DNA of 64,000 bases, from the NCBI RefSeq assembly GCF_001647275.1, contig NZ_LRMM01000020.1:1-64000 (forward strand), read 5' to 3'. How positions within the stretch are numbered: position 1 is the first letter of the stretch; each line of letters starts with the position of its first letter. Below, piece by piece: positions 54,401 through 62,822 of this stretch. The translations under genes were made by a program, and so were the position numbers. Under the pieces are notes generated by a model. It ran no database searches. It was not told where the DNA came from and saw only the letters and a program-made list of their open reading frames with translations. The stretch is from Rufibacter ruber. Lineage in GTDB: Bacteria; Bacteroidota; Bacteroidia; Cytophagales; Hymenobacteraceae.

Positions 54401-55628
54401 AGAAATGGAGCGCCAGAACTTCAACATTCCGCTGCTCATTGGCGGGGCCACCACGTCCCGTGCCCATACCGCTGTGAAAGTGGCACCGGCCTACAACGGC
54501 ACCGTGGTACACGTGCTGGATGCCTCGCGCAGCGTGCCCGTGGTAGGCAACCTGCTGAGCCCGGACAATAAAGAGCAGTTTGCGGCAGACATCAGGAAAG
54601 AATATGACGAGATGCGCGAAGGCTACCTGAGCCGCCAGAAGGAAAAGAAATACCTGCCCCTGCCGCAGGCCCGTGCGAACAAACTACCCATTGAGTGGAA
54701 AGCCGAAGATGTGTACACGCCCGCCAAAACCGGTGTACAGGTGTTCCAAAACTTCCCGCTGGAAGAACTGGTGCCGTACATTGACTGGACGCCCTTCTTC
54801 CAGGCCTGGGAGCTGCACGGCAAATTCCCGAGACTGCTGGAAGACGCAGTAGTGGGTGCCGAAGCCACCAAACTGTACGCCGATGCTCAGGCCCTGCTCC
54901 AACGCATTGTAGACGAAAAACTGCTCACCGCCAACGGCGTGGCAGGTCTGTTCCCAGCCAACAGCATAGGGGATGATGACGTGGAAATCTACACCAATGA
55001 GCAACGCACCGAAGTCCTCACACACTTCCGTACCCTACGCCAGCAAGGCCAGAAAGGCCCGAACGTGCCCAACTTAGCTTTGGCTGACTTTGTCGCGCCT
55101 AAAGAAACCGGATTGGCAGATTACACGGGTGGTTTCGCGGTAACCGCCGGTATTGGCCTGGACGATCTGGTAAAACAGTTTGAAGCCGATCATGACGATT
55201 ACCACAGCATCATGGCCAAAGCCTTAGCTGATCGTCTGGCCGAAGCATTCGCGGAGAAACTACACGAGATTGTGCGTAAGGAGATTTGGGCCTACGAGCC
55301 CGAGGAAAGCCTCACCAACGAAGAACTCATCAAAGAGAAATACCAGGGCATCCGTCCGGCGCCCGGTTATCCGGCCTGCCCGGACCATACCGAGAAAACC
55401 ACGCTGTTCCAGCTCCTGAACGTGGAGAAGCACACCGGCATCACCTTAACCGAGAGTCTGGCCATGTGGCCTACGGCGGCGGTGTCGGGTATGTACTTCG
55501 CGCACAGGCAGTCACGGTACTTCGGGTTGGGCAAGATTGAGAAAGACCAGGTGGTAGATTACGCGCAACGCAAAGGCATGCCTGTGGAGGAAACCGAGCG
55601 CTGGCTGTCGCCGAATTTAAATTACTGA
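51450..55628 (+). CDS. metH: Cobalamin-dependent methionine synthase with in-frame DUF559 nuclease insertion
   Basis: Transfers methyl from 5-methyl-THF to homocysteine via cobalamin. 1392 aa, against about 1230 expected. Domains: homocysteine ([19 protein letters not shown] and [11 protein letters not shown] zinc cysteines), pterin ([15 protein letters not shown]), B12 cap (to about 740), B12 ([12 protein letters not shown] with the ligand His; [26 protein letters not shown]) and SAM-dependent activation ([27 protein letters not shown]). Between cap and B12 domains, residues about 746-907 are foreign: a DUF559 domain flanked by low-complexity peptides encoded by inverted repeats. Removing about 162 codons restores normal length. 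The frame stays open throughout, so the host protein may function with the insert. ATG 51450 is preferred to the upstream TTG. The gene is under a SAM riboswitch. Confidence 0.95.
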   Translation: MTRIEEEVQKRILVLDGAMGTMIQRYNLQEEDYRGQRFKDYHLDVKGNNDVLSLTQPHIIKEIHSLYFEAGADIAETNTFSGTSIAMADYDMQDLVYELNYESARIAKEAAQEWTAKTPEKPRFVAGAIGPTNRTASLSPDVNNPGYRAITYDELVEAYTEQVRGLVDGGVDLLLVETIFDTLNAKAALFAIDQYSQQTGKRLPLMVSGTITDASGRTLSGQTVEAFLYSVSHMPLLSVGFNCALGAKQLRPHLQSLSKASKFHISAYPNAGLPNAFGAYDETPEQMGQHIRDFLENNFVNIVGGCCGTTPPHIKVIAEIAKEYPPRPLPQLPAVPTYSGLEPLTVYEGSNFVNIGERTNVTGSKKFARLILNEQYEEALAVARQQVENGAQIIDVNMDEGMLDSEAAMTLFLNLIASEPDIARVPIMIDSSKWSVIEAGLKCVQGKAIVNSISLKEGEEKFKEYARKVRSYGAAVVVMAFDEEGQADNYERRIQICERAYNILTKEVGFPAEDIIFDPNILTVATGMEEHNNYAVDFINATRWIKQNLPGAKVSGGVSNISFSFRGNDPVREAMHSVFLYHAIKAGLDMGIVNAGMLEVYEEIPKDLLERVEDVLLNRRPDATERLVEFAETVKNKGKEVVRDEAWRNEPVQKRLTHALVKGLVEYIDQDVEEARHLYSKPLEVIEGPLMDGMNVVGDLFGEGKMFLPQVVKSARVMKKAVAYLLPFIEEEKARVAALEAEDGPHPQPLSHGEGSSADALGNFVFTSPAEKWKVLKEFAQHNRQEPTKAEDVLWQALRNRKLEGFKFRRQHTIEEFIADFACLNPRVVVEVDGEIHEQQQEYDALRTDYLNSLGFRVIRFTNEEVLTQIPQVLEKIRKELQKEPLPLPTPSADTPSPRERGQGGEVSRYAGRILLATVKGDVHDIGKNIVGVVLACNNYEVIDLGVMTPADKILDAAREHNVDVIGLSGLITPSLDEMVHVAREMERQNFNIPLLIGGATTSRAHTAVKVAPAYNGTVVHVLDASRSVPVVGNLLSPDNKEQFAADIRKEYDEMREGYLSRQKEKKYLPLPQARANKLPIEWKAEDVYTPAKTGVQVFQNFPLEELVPYIDWTPFFQAWELHGKFPRLLEDAVVGAEATKLYADAQALLQRIVDEKLLTANGVAGLFPANSIGDDDVEIYTNEQRTEVLTHFRTLRQQGQKGPNVPNLALADFVAPKETGLADYTGGFAVTAGIGLDDLVKQFEADHDDYHSIMAKALADRLAEAFAEKLHEIVRKEIWAYEPEESLTNEELIKEKYQGIRPAPGYPACPDHTEKTTLFQLLNVEKHTGITLTESLAMWPTAAVSGMYFAHRQSRYFGLGKIEKDQVVDYAQRKGMPVEETERWLSPNLNY
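53682..54168 (+). mobile_element. DUF559 element inserted in frame in metH
   Basis: About 487 bp. The left end (53682-53714) reads CCTCACCCCCAACCCC then a CCTCTCCC/GGAGAGG hairpin. The right end (54133-54168) is its near-perfect inverse, ending GGGGGGTGAGG. Between is a Vsr/REase-like DUF559 domain: [56 protein letters not shown] and [14 protein letters not shown]. Family acidic/His positions (D in IADF, D and H in VDGEIH) are present, so activity is plausible. There is no internal ATG, and no target-site duplication could be defined. Repeat-flanked DUF559 genes are familiar from other bacteria; an in-frame location inside metH is unusual. Confidence 0.85.
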
Positions 55629-55675
55629 TTTTCCGTTTTTGCCTGTTTTGGTGAAAACAGGCCAAAAACGGAAAA
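55629..55675. repeat. P40 palindrome directly after the metH stop
   Basis: TTTTCCGTTTTTGCCTG with CAGGCCAAAAACGGAAAA, one base missing in the left arm. Likely to act as the metH terminator. Confidence 0.85.
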
Positions 55676-55753
55676 CCAAACAGGTGGAGTGGAGCCGGAG
55701 AAACCCGTCTTTTATATTGTACTCTGTTTTCTCTGCAACCCTCTCCCCCTGCT

Positions 55754-55848
55754 GTCATCCTGAAAGGAACTTAGGGAACAGTAGGCGAACTAGAAAAGCG
55801 TGGAAAAAGCGCTGCTACTGTTCGCTCACAAGATCCTTCCAGGATGAC
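55754..55848. repeat. 95-bp inverted-repeat hairpin (GTCATCCTG family)
   Basis: GTCATCCTGAAAGGAACTTA and AAGATCCTTCCAGGATGAC plus internal GAACAGTAG/CTACTGTTC are complementary. Half copies occur at about 9440-9458 and 14058-14076. Confidence 0.6.
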
Positions 55849-55947
55849 AAAAAGAAGGGAATAAGAGCCGAAACAAAAGCAATAAGAAAGGTAAACCTCT
55901 AGAGACATAAACAAAATAGCGAAAGCGATGTCTGTGTCTAATGGCAG

Positions 55948-55990
55948 TCCCGTTTTTGGCCCGTTTTCCAGAAAACAGGCAAAAATGGGA
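55948..55990. repeat. P40 palindrome
   Basis: TCCCGTTTTTGGCCCG with CAGGCAAAAATGGGA. Confidence 0.72.
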
Positions 55991-56105
55991 AAGGACCCAA
56001 GCAGAAGCTTACCCCATAGAATTACAATAAAACAGAAGCATCGCCCTGGGCGGAATCAAAAATAAACATCGGCCAACGGCCAAAAAAGACACCGACACTA
56101 CGTCA

Positions 56106-57059
56106 ATGAAAGTTACCGAGCACTTACAGAACGCTACCCAAACCCTTTTCTCTTTTGAGATATTACCACCGGTGAAGGGCACCAGCATTCAGTCTATTTA
56201 CCAGGGCATTGACCCGCTCATGGAGTTCAAGCCGCCGTTCATCAACGTGACCTACCACCGCGAGGAGTACGTGTTCAAGGAGCGCGAGAACGGTTTGCTG
56301 GAGAAAATCACCATTAGAAAGCGGCCCGGCACGGTGGGCATCTGCTCCGCCATCATGAACAAGTACCACGTAGACGCGGTGCCGCACATCATCTGCGGGG
56401 GCTTCAGCAAAGAGGAAACCGAGAACGCGCTCATGGACCTCAACTTCCTGGGCATTGACAACGTGCTCTTGCTGCGCGGCGATGCGGTGAAGACCGAGCC
56501 GGGCTTTAGACCGCACAAAGACGGGCACGCCCACGCCTCTGAGTTAATTCAGCAGGTGGTGCAGCTGAACCACGGCAAATACCTGGATGAGGAAATGGAG
56601 AACCCTGTGCCCACCGATTTCTGCATTGGCGTAGCCGGTTACCCGGAAAAACACATGGAGGCCCCCAACCTGTCTACTGACCTGAAGTACCTGAAACAGA
56701 AGGTTGACCTGGGGGCAGATTACATCATCACGCAGATGTTCTTTGACAACGAGAAGTTCTGTGATTTTGTAAAAGCCTGCCGCGCCGCGGGAATCAACGT
56801 GCCCATTATCCCGGGCCTGAAGCCGCTGACCACCAAAAACCAGCTCAACGTGCTGCCGCGCTATTTCAACATTGACCTGCCTGAGGATCTGGTGAACGCC
56901 GTAGAAGCCGCCACAACGCCCGCGCAGGTGAAACAGATAGGCATTGAATGGACCATTCAGCAATGCAAAGAGCTGGTGGAGTTTGGGGTGCCCTGCCTGC
57001 ACTTCTATACCATGAGCAAGTCTGAGGCCACCGCGGCTGTGGCAAGAGCCATTTTCTAA
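56106..57059 (+). CDS. metF: 5,10-methylenetetrahydrofolate reductase
   Basis: FAD-dependent TIM barrel that makes 5-methyl-THF, the methyl donor for MetH encoded upstream. 317 aa, normal length. FSFEILPPVKG near the N-terminus (catalytic Glu), FINVTYHREE, LLLRGDAVK, FCIGVAGYPEKH, GADYIITQMFFDNEKF and VPIIPGLKPL are all family motifs; the C-terminus GVPCLHFYTMSKSEA matches. Followed by a P40 and a strong terminator. Confidence 0.95.
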   Translation: MKVTEHLQNATQTLFSFEILPPVKGTSIQSIYQGIDPLMEFKPPFINVTYHREEYVFKERENGLLEKITIRKRPGTVGICSAIMNKYHVDAVPHIICGGFSKEETENALMDLNFLGIDNVLLLRGDAVKTEPGFRPHKDGHAHASELIQQVVQLNHGKYLDEEMENPVPTDFCIGVAGYPEKHMEAPNLSTDLKYLKQKVDLGADYIITQMFFDNEKFCDFVKACRAAGINVPIIPGLKPLTTKNQLNVLPRYFNIDLPEDLVNAVEAATTPAQVKQIGIEWTIQQCKELVEFGVPCLHFYTMSKSEATAAVARAIF

Positions 57060-57062
57060 CAG

Positions 57063-57102
57063 CTGTTTTCAGGCTGTTTTTCAAAAAGCAGCCCCAAAAC
57101 GG
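57063..57102. repeat. P40 palindrome
   Basis: CTGTTTTCAGGCTG with CAGCCCCAAAACGG, 3 nt after the metF stop and overlapping the terminator stem. Confidence 0.75.
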
Positions 57103-57137
57103 GAGCCTGTCTATTTAACCAGACAGGCTCCCGTTTT
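57100..57137 (+). terminator. Rho-independent terminator of metF
   Basis: CGGGAGCCTGTCT and AGACAGGCTCCCG form a 13-bp stem followed by TTTTT. Confidence 0.9.
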
Positions 57138-57190
57138 TATTTGACAGCATGCTCTCTGTTATCTTCTGCCCCCACGCAACTGTTGATTCT

Positions 57191-57238
57191 ATTCCTGTTT
57201 TCAGCCTATTTTTTGAAAAACAGCCCCAAAACGGGAAT
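57191..57238. repeat. P40 palindrome
   Basis: ATTCCTGTTTTCAGCCTA with CAGCCCCAAAACGGGAAT, 29 nt past the stop of the AstE-like gene. Confidence 0.75.
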
Positions 57239-57267
57239 GTGCCCCAAGAGAAAAGTTCACCTGAAGA

Positions 57268-58206
57268 TCAGTAGCCAATGTGCAAGATGGCATCTCCCTG
57301 GTTGACCACGGGCATGTTGTTGACGCCCACCACGTAGCCGCTCACGTGCGAGGTAATGGGGTGGGTGGCATAGCCGAAGGGGTCTGACACGGCCCCTACC
57401 TGCTGGCCCCGGCTCACCGCCTGTCCGTTTTTGACAAAGCTCCTGAACATTCCTGCCCGCCGGGCCCTGATCCAGGTGGTGTTCTGGCAGATGACCGGGG
57501 GGTGTGACACGGGCACGGCCTGCTCTACCATCTGCAGGTACTGCATGATACGGATTGTGCCTTCCATGGCCAGGTTGATCCCGGGTTCGTCAAACCGCAG
57601 CGACTCGCCGGTTTCATAGACAATGATGGTTTTGCCCATGCCGGCGGCTTGTTTCCGCAAAGAGCCGGGGCGGTAGTTAGAGTTGAGGATGAACGGTGCC
57701 CCAAATGCCTGCGCCAAGGCATCTGCCTGGCCGTCACCAAAACGGCAGCGTATCTGGGGGTAATTTGATTTGCTCCGCCCGCCGGTATGAAAGTCAATGC
57801 CATAGTCTACCAGCGGCAGTATCTCTTTGGTGAACCGGGCGGCCACGCGGCTGGCCAGGGAGCCCTTGTCATTGCCTGGGAAACTCCGGTTCACATCTTT
57901 GCCGTCTGGCACCTCGCGGGAGAAGTTCAGAAAGCCGTAGATGTTGAGAATAGGGATGGCCAGCACCGTTCCGCGCAGCGGCGTGAGCATATTGCGCCTG
58001 ATCATGCGCCTGATAAGCTCAATGCCGTTTACCTCATCACCGTGCATACCGGCCATGAGCAGCAGCACCGGCCCCGGCTCCTGCGCCCTGAACACGTGAA
58101 TGGGAATATCTATCGCGGTGCCGCTGGGCAGACGGGAAATGTTCAGCCTGACCAGTTTTTCGTCTCCCGGATAAATGGGAATGTCATTGATGATCATCTC
58201 CGCCAT
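57268..58206 (-). CDS. Succinylglutamate desuccinylase/aspartoacylase-family (AstE-like) zinc carboxypeptidase
   Basis: 312 aa. Zinc-ligand motif [15 protein letters not shown] (HxxE, about 59-73) with a second His in [16 protein letters not shown] and a probable catalytic Glu in [17 protein letters not shown]-terminal barrel-sandwich-like domain ([18 protein letters not shown]). The family removes acyl or aminoacyl groups from amino acids or peptides. It is the third gene of a minus-strand operon with a RimK ligase (23-nt overlap at the chosen start) and a retropepsin-like protease, so it may trim what RimK adds. ATG 58206 ([14 protein letters not shown]) or 58197. Confidence 0.87.
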   Translation of the reverse strand: MAEMIINDIPIYPGDEKLVRLNISRLPSGTAIDIPIHVFRAQEPGPVLLLMAGMHGDEVNGIELIRRMIRRNMLTPLRGTVLAIPILNIYGFLNFSREVPDGKDVNRSFPGNDKGSLASRVAARFTKEILPLVDYGIDFHTGGRSKSNYPQIRCRFGDGQADALAQAFGAPFILNSNYRPGSLRKQAAGMGKTIIVYETGESLRFDEPGINLAMEGTIRIMQYLQMVEQAVPVSHPPVICQNTTWIRARRAGMFRSFVKNGQAVSRGQQVGAVSDPFGYATHPITSHVSGYVVGVNNMPVVNQGDAILHIGY

Positions 58207-59119
58207 CTGGGGTAGTCTTTTTCTTCGCTTTTTTAGGTTTCCCTTTGTTAACCAGCAGCTCTGTGTACTCAATGATTTTTCCGGCAATGTCTTGCTGGGT
58301 GGCTTTCTCAATGCCTTCCAGCCCCGGTGAGGAATTCACTTCCAGAATGAGCGGCCCGCGTTTAGACTGCAGCATGTCAACACCGGCCACGTCCAGGCCC
58401 AGAGACTTGGCGGCCATGAGGGCGGCGGCTTTCTCGGCGCGGGTAAGTTTGATGAGGCTGGCGCTGCCGCCGCGGTGCAGGTTAGACCTGAACTCGCCTT
58501 CTTTGCCCTGCCGCTTCATGGCGCCCACCACCTCGCCGTTCACCACAAACACGCGTATGTCGGCGCCTTTGCTTTCGGCAATGAATTCCTGCACAATAAT
58601 GCGGGCCTTGAGGTTGTGGAAGGCCTCAATCACTGACTCGGCGGCTTTCTGGGTTTCGGCCAGGACCACGCCCAGGCCTTGGGTGCCCTCCAGCAGTTTG
58701 ATCACCAGCGGTGCGCCGCCCACTTCGGCAATCAGTTCTTTGACCTGTTTGGAGTAGTTGGTGAAGGCGGTCTTGGGCATGCCCAGCCCGGCGCGGGCCA
58801 TGATCTGGAGGCTGCGCAGTTTATCACGGGAGCGTACTATGGACTGGGAGGCCACCACGCTTTTCACCTTCATCATCTCAAACTGGCGCACCACGGCCGT
58901 GCCGTAAAACGTGACAGAGGCCCCAATGCGCGGAATCACCGCATCAATGCCGGTGAGCAGCTCCCCCTTGTAGAGAATATGCGGGTCGCCTTTCTCCATG
59001 ACCAGGTCACAGCGCAGGTGGTCTAGCACCACCGCCTCATGGCCGCGTTGCTGGGCAGCCTCTACCAGGCGGCGGGTAGAGTATAATCTAGGGTTGCGCG
59101 AAAGGATCGCAATTTTCAT
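58184..59119 (-). CDS. rimK: RimK-family ATP-grasp peptide ligase
   Basis: 311 aa. Pre-ATP-grasp domain from [45 protein letters not shown]-binding [19 protein letters not shown]; metal-binding [28 protein letters not shown] with the conserved E-N-N-type residues. RimK adds glutamates to ribosomal protein S6 in E. coli; homologues ligate other amino acids to peptides. The Lys-rich tail ([12 protein letters not shown]) is less conserved. It lies 20 nt after the protease gene. Confidence 0.92.
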   Translation of the reverse strand: MKIAILSRNPRLYSTRRLVEAAQQRGHEAVVLDHLRCDLVMEKGDPHILYKGELLTGIDAVIPRIGASVTFYGTAVVRQFEMMKVKSVVASQSIVRSRDKLRSLQIMARAGLGMPKTAFTNYSKQVKELIAEVGGAPLVIKLLEGTQGLGVVLAETQKAAESVIEAFHNLKARIIVQEFIAESKGADIRVFVVNGEVVGAMKRQGKEGEFRSNLHRGGSASLIKLTRAEKAAALMAAKSLGLDVAGVDMLQSKRGPLILEVNSSPGLEGIEKATQQDIAGKIIEYTELLVNKGKPKKAKKKTTPDGGDDHQ

Positions 59120-59139
59120 ACAGTCAGAGCGATAAAGGG

Positions 59140-59610
59140 TTATTTCTTCTTTTTAGACTTGTTCTTCGCCTTCAAAGACAGGTTTTTCTTAGACACGTCT
59201 ACAATGAACCGCTTGCGCAGCAGGGTTCTGCCCAGCAGCACCGGATATTTGAGGTCACTACGGTCTGAGAGGGAGAATTCAGTCTCTACCTCCTGCCCAT
59301 GAATGAGAATCTTTGTACGGATAATGTAGCGCTCCTGCACATCGCCGAACGAACTTTTTACACTACGGAGCGAAAATTCACTGAACTGGAAGGCCTTGTG
59401 GTTATACGCGGGGTGGTTCTCATCCAGCAGCTCAAAATGAATGGCGCGGGTGCCGTCTGGCAGATTCACCTCTTTGATGTTGTTGCAATGGATGGCGGAG
59501 GTGTACGCCCCCGTATCTATTTTGGCCTCAATCTCAAACAGCTCCAACTCAGGGAAATCTACCATTTCCCGGCGGCCAATAATACTTTTCTCTGGGCTAC
59601 TCTTTTTCAT
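59140..59610 (-). CDS. RimK-associated retropepsin-like/ATP-dependent zinc protease (PF05618-type)
   Basis: 156 aa. The family core is [18 protein letters not shown], where DTGA is the aspartic-protease-like motif, followed by [35 protein letters not shown] and [19 protein letters not shown]. Lys-rich tail. First gene of the protease-rimK-astE operon. The frame continues to 59682 but reads through a P40 palindrome; ATG 59610 ([15 protein letters not shown]) is the natural start. Whether it acts as a protease here is untested. Confidence 0.87.
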   Translation of the reverse strand: MKKSSPEKSIIGRREMVDFPELELFEIEAKIDTGAYTSAIHCNNIKEVNLPDGTRAIHFELLDENHPAYNHKAFQFSEFSLRSVKSSFGDVQERYIIRTKILIHGQEVETEFSLSDRSDLKYPVLLGRTLLRKRFIVDVSKKNLSLKAKNKSKKKK

Positions 59611-59637
59611 AGGCAAAGCCGCAAACCGTGGTACATG

Positions 59638-59675
59638 CTGTTTTTGGCCTGTTTTCAAGAAAACAGCAAAAACAG
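59638..59675. repeat. P40 palindrome upstream of the protease-rimK operon
   Basis: CTGTTTTTGGCCTG with a shortened right arm CAGCAAAAACAG, 28 nt upstream of the start codon. Confidence 0.72.
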
Positions 59676-59889
59676 AAATCAATTTATTTCATAAACAAAG
59701 CTGCTCCTGGCCCTAGGTTCCTGTATGCCACCACCCGGCTTTGTCTGCCCAGCCTTTGATGACCGTACCACATGCCAGACGGCCTATTGCCCTTCTCCAG
59801 TTCTCCAGGCAAAGGGGTAACTCAGGAGACGCACAGTTAAGGCCTGCTCACAGAACTGCTTTTTTGTTTCAGCGGAAAACAAAGCCCCG

Positions 59890-59929
59890 CTGTTTTGGGG
59901 CGAATTTCAAAAAAAGAAGCCAGAAACAG
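59890..59929. repeat. P40 palindrome, degenerate
   Basis: GTTTTGGGGCG and AAGCCAGAAAC, 3 nt past the stop of the sorbosone-dehydrogenase-like gene. Confidence 0.65.
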
Positions 59930-59931
59930 AA

Positions 59932-61143
59932 CTACTTTCTGCCGGCATAGGTAATGCGGTAGATGGCGTTGTTCATGTCATCTGACACCAGCAGGGAGCC
60001 GTCTGGCATCATCTCTACGTCAACGGGCCGCCCCCACTCCTTGCCCTCCTGCAGCCAGCCCGCCGCAAACGGCACAAAACTGCCCTTGCCCTGAGCGTTT
60101 TCCCGGTAAAGGCTCACGCGGTAGCCAATCTTCTCGGTCCGGTTCCAGGAGCCGTGCTCAGCAATGAAAATCTGGTTTTTGTAGTTCTCCGGAAACATGT
60201 TGCCCGTGTAGAACTCCATGCCCAAGGTTCCGCCGTGCGGATTCAATTTCTGCACCGGCGGGGTGTATGCGGCGCAGTTCTTTCCCTTGCCAAACTCAGG
60301 GTCCAGGATTTCACCCGCGTGGCAGAACGGGTACCCGAAGTGCATGCCTTTGCGGGGGGCACGGTTCAGTTCATCTGGCGGAAGGTTGTCCCCCATAAGG
60401 TCACGGCCGTTGTCTGTGAACCACAGCTCCTTGGTCTCCGGGTGCCAGTCAAAGCCCACGGTATTGCGCACGCCGCTGGCAAACACTTCCAGCCCTGACC
60501 CGTCTGGGTTCATGCGGTGAATGGCGGCATAGACAGACTCTTTTCTGTCACAAATGTTGCAGGGCGCACCCACGGGCACGTACAGCTTGTCATCTGGGCC
60601 AAAGGCAATGTATTTCCAGCCGTGATGCTCCTCTGTGGGGAACTTGTCATAGACCACCACCGGCTTGGGCGGGTTCTTGAGGTTGGCGGCAATGTTATCA
60701 TAGCGGGAGATGCGGCTGATCTCGGCTACGTACAGCGCCCCGTTGCGCAACGCCACACCGTTGGGCATTTTCAGGCCGGTGGCAATGGTGATGACCTCAT
60801 CAGCACGGCCGTCTTTGTTTTTGTCTGGCAGGGCGTACACGTTGCCTTTGTCACGGGAGCCCACATACAATGTACCGTCTGGCCCTAACACCATAGAGCG
60901 GGCGTTCTCCACCTTCTGGGCGAAGTAACTGATTTTAAACCCGTCTGGCAGTGAGATTTTGCTCAGGTCAGGGTCTTGGGCAGGCTGTTCTGTGACTTCC
61001 TCAGAGGTGGTGTCTTGCGGCGCCTTAGAGGTTACCTCGCCTTCCTGGTCAGCGCCTGGTTTCTCAGAGTTAGAGGAGCAGCCTACCACCCCAAGCATGG
61101 CCAGGGCAACAATACTCATTTTCAAAGACTTCATGTTTTTCAT
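59932..61143 (-). CDS. Sorbosone-dehydrogenase-like (PQQ-type) beta-propeller lipoprotein
   Basis: 403 aa. Lipoprotein signal with lipobox LGVVGCSS (Cys about 22), a Glu/Asp/Thr-rich linker (about 25-60), then a six-bladed propeller of the soluble glucose/L-sorbosone dehydrogenase family: ENARSMVLGPDGTLYVGSRDKG, MPNGVALRNGALYVAEIS, NTVGFDWHPETKELWFTDNGRD and FIAEHGSWNRTEKIGYRV. CNICD suggests a bound metal or disulfide. Such enzymes oxidise sugars using PQQ; activity and cofactor are inferred only. An alternative start lies at 61134. Confidence 0.87.
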   Translation of the reverse strand: MKNMKSLKMSIVALAMLGVVGCSSNSEKPGADQEGEVTSKAPQDTTSEEVTEQPAQDPDLSKISLPDGFKISYFAQKVENARSMVLGPDGTLYVGSRDKGNVYALPDKNKDGRADEVITIATGLKMPNGVALRNGALYVAEISRISRYDNIAANLKNPPKPVVVYDKFPTEEHHGWKYIAFGPDDKLYVPVGAPCNICDRKESVYAAIHRMNPDGSGLEVFASGVRNTVGFDWHPETKELWFTDNGRDLMGDNLPPDELNRAPRKGMHFGYPFCHAGEILDPEFGKGKNCAAYTPPVQKLNPHGGTLGMEFYTGNMFPENYKNQIFIAEHGSWNRTEKIGYRVSLYRENAQGKGSFVPFAAGWLQEGKEWGRPVDVEMMPDGSLLVSDDMNNAIYRITYAGRK

Positions 61144-61337
61144 AGTTTAGTAGTGGAACGGAACATCAGCAGATCAGAAAAAACCCTTTTCTAGGCACTA
61201 TCACCAAATCCATATCAGTAGAAGTAAAAACACTGCTTCTGCCGGCAAAAGTAGCCCCTGCTCACACCTTTTAACAGCTTTACCTTTTCTTAGTAACTTA
61301 CGCCAGACTTGTATATGCTTGCATAAGTAAATCAAGG

Positions 61338-61503
61338 TTAGAGCTTGTTTACATTTTGATTTTGCAAGCGAAAACGGGGAGCGAAAGGTTCTGGCGAAGC
61401 GTTTTTTGAGCAGCATAGCAGCGCTATGGTGCGAGTCAACCGCGAAGTCAGGTTCTTTTGATACCCGTTTGCAGCCCAAAAGGCAAATTTAAACATGCTC
61501 TTA
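61338..61503 (-). mobile_element. MITE-like element, copy 3
   Basis: Reverse complement of copy 1: TTAGAGCTTGTTTACATTTT at the left and AAACATGCTCTTA at the right. Internal blocks GGTTCTGGCGAAGCG and CAGGTTCTTTTGATACCCG match copy 1. Confidence 0.7.
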
Positions 61504-61574
61504 ATTCCACATGGATCCCTTAATGGGCTACCAACCTTCTTTATCCTTATGGGGAGCATAATCGGCTTATTCAT

Positions 61575-61689
61575 AGAGCCTGTTTCCATTTGGGTTTGCT
61601 GGCGAAAAATGGGAGTAAAAGATTCTGGCACAGCCCGGTTCTTATGATGCCGTTTTAAGGCGCAAAAGTCAGGAGGAAAAATGCGCTTA
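61575..61689 (-). mobile_element. MITE-like element, copy 4 (internally deleted)
   Basis: AGAGCCTGTTTCCATTTGGG at the left, GCGCTTA at the right, with AGATTCTGGCACAGC and GGTTCTTATGATGCCG inside. About 50 bp shorter than the others. Confidence 0.5.
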
Positions 61690-61926
61690 CTGGTGTACTC
61701 AGTCATCCCCTATGAGTACTTCTGAATTCCCTAAAATGTTTGGTATGTGACAAGATCTGCCAAAGGAGTTCTGAGAATAAGGGCCGCTGCGTAAAAAGCG
61801 CAACAAGTTTGTCCTTTCTTTTTGACGGCCCGCGCCCCTCTCCTTCCCATGACTGTTTCTTAGGCATGAGGCGCTTACGCTGGCCACCTGGTGCTGCGGG
61901 TTTGCCTTACCTACCGGCGCTGCACT

Positions 61927-62721
61927 CTATCTCTTCCTGATAAAGTTGGCGACTGCGTGCAGCAAGTTGGTATGGCCCGTCTGCAAGACCACCAATTTAT
62001 GCCGGTGCAACGCATTTAGAAAATTCTTCAGGCGCCCGTGCGAAATAATCTGGTCATATTTTCCCAGGAACACCGTCACCTCAATCTCACTCTGGTTCAA
62101 CAGCTTTACCAGGTAAGCGGTGCTGAAGGTAAGTTTCCGGAAGCCTGTCCAGCTGCGGTACACGCGCACGCGCTTTTCAGGGGAATTCATCTGCCAGTTG
62201 GCAAACTTGACCAGGCTGGTGTCTACCCATCTTTTGCGCTCCAGCCAATGCAGGGTTTTAAAAAAGCGGGTGGGCCGCAGCACTATGCCTTTAAACACCC
62301 CTTGCAGCCAGCCGGGATAGGTGGCAATGTTGTACAGCAGGTGGGTCTTGATACCGTCTGGGGCAATCAGGTACAACTGGTCTATCTGCGGGTGAAACTT
62401 CTCCAGTGTGGTGAGGGCAAACTTACCGCCCATGCTGAAAGCCATCACTGAGAATTTGGTTATTCCCTCCTTTTCCAGCAGCGCCTGGATAAACTCCTGC
62501 AGCTTTCTCTTACTCAGCGGCTGGTCTGCCTTACTCAAGGTGCTTTGCCCATGAAAGAACAGGTCAATGGCATAGACGGTGTACTGCGGCTGCAGCACCC
62601 GCGCCATGGCGTCATAGTAATGCCCCTCCTGCCCGTACCCGTGAAACGCCAGCAGGGCCTTGGGACCGCTGCCCATTATGCGGTAGTGGAGTCTGGAAGA
62701 CTTAAGTTGAAGGAGAGGCAC
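61927..62721 (-). CDS. Alpha/beta hydrolase
   Basis: 264 aa. Oxyanion region LLAFHGYGQEG (about 24-34), IDLFFHGQS, nucleophile elbow AFSMGGKFAL (Ser about 97; F in place of the usual first Gly), probable acid VFLGKYDQIIS and catalytic His in LQTGHTNLL. No signal peptide, so cytoplasmic. The substrate is not predictable. It begins just upstream of the GH20 gene stop on the same strand but is separated from it by a P40. Confidence 0.87.
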   Translation of the reverse strand: MPLLQLKSSRLHYRIMGSGPKALLAFHGYGQEGHYYDAMARVLQPQYTVYAIDLFFHGQSTLSKADQPLSKRKLQEFIQALLEKEGITKFSVMAFSMGGKFALTTLEKFHPQIDQLYLIAPDGIKTHLLYNIATYPGWLQGVFKGIVLRPTRFFKTLHWLERKRWVDTSLVKFANWQMNSPEKRVRVYRSWTGFRKLTFSTAYLVKLLNQSEIEVTVFLGKYDQIISHGRLKNFLNALHRHKLVVLQTGHTNLLHAVANFIRKR

Positions 62722-62759
62722 GCGGCAATTTGTTGGTGAGACTTCTTATACGCAAACAG

Positions 62760-62807
62760 CTTGGCGTTTTGGGGCTATTTTTCAGAAATCAGCCCCAAAA
62801 CGCCAAG
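62760..62807. repeat. P40 palindrome (extended)
   Basis: CTTGGCGTTTTGGGGCT with AGCCCCAAAACGCCAAG; the CTTGGC/GCCAAG flanks are copy-specific. 15 nt past the GH20 stop. Confidence 0.85.
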
Positions 62808-62822
62808 CTGTCTTCAGGAATT

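Larger units (their letters stand above)
55676..56105. other. Intergenic region between metH and metF
   Basis: Contains a 95-bp hairpin element (55754-55848) and a P40 (55948-55990). No second riboswitch is seen before metF, and the repeats suggest metF is transcribed separately. Confidence 0.65.
61144..61926. other. Intergenic region with two MITE-like copies
   Basis: Contains the element at 61338-61503 and a shortened relative at 61575-61689. The flanks (61144-61337 and 61690-61926) hold no supportable gene. Confidence 0.65.
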
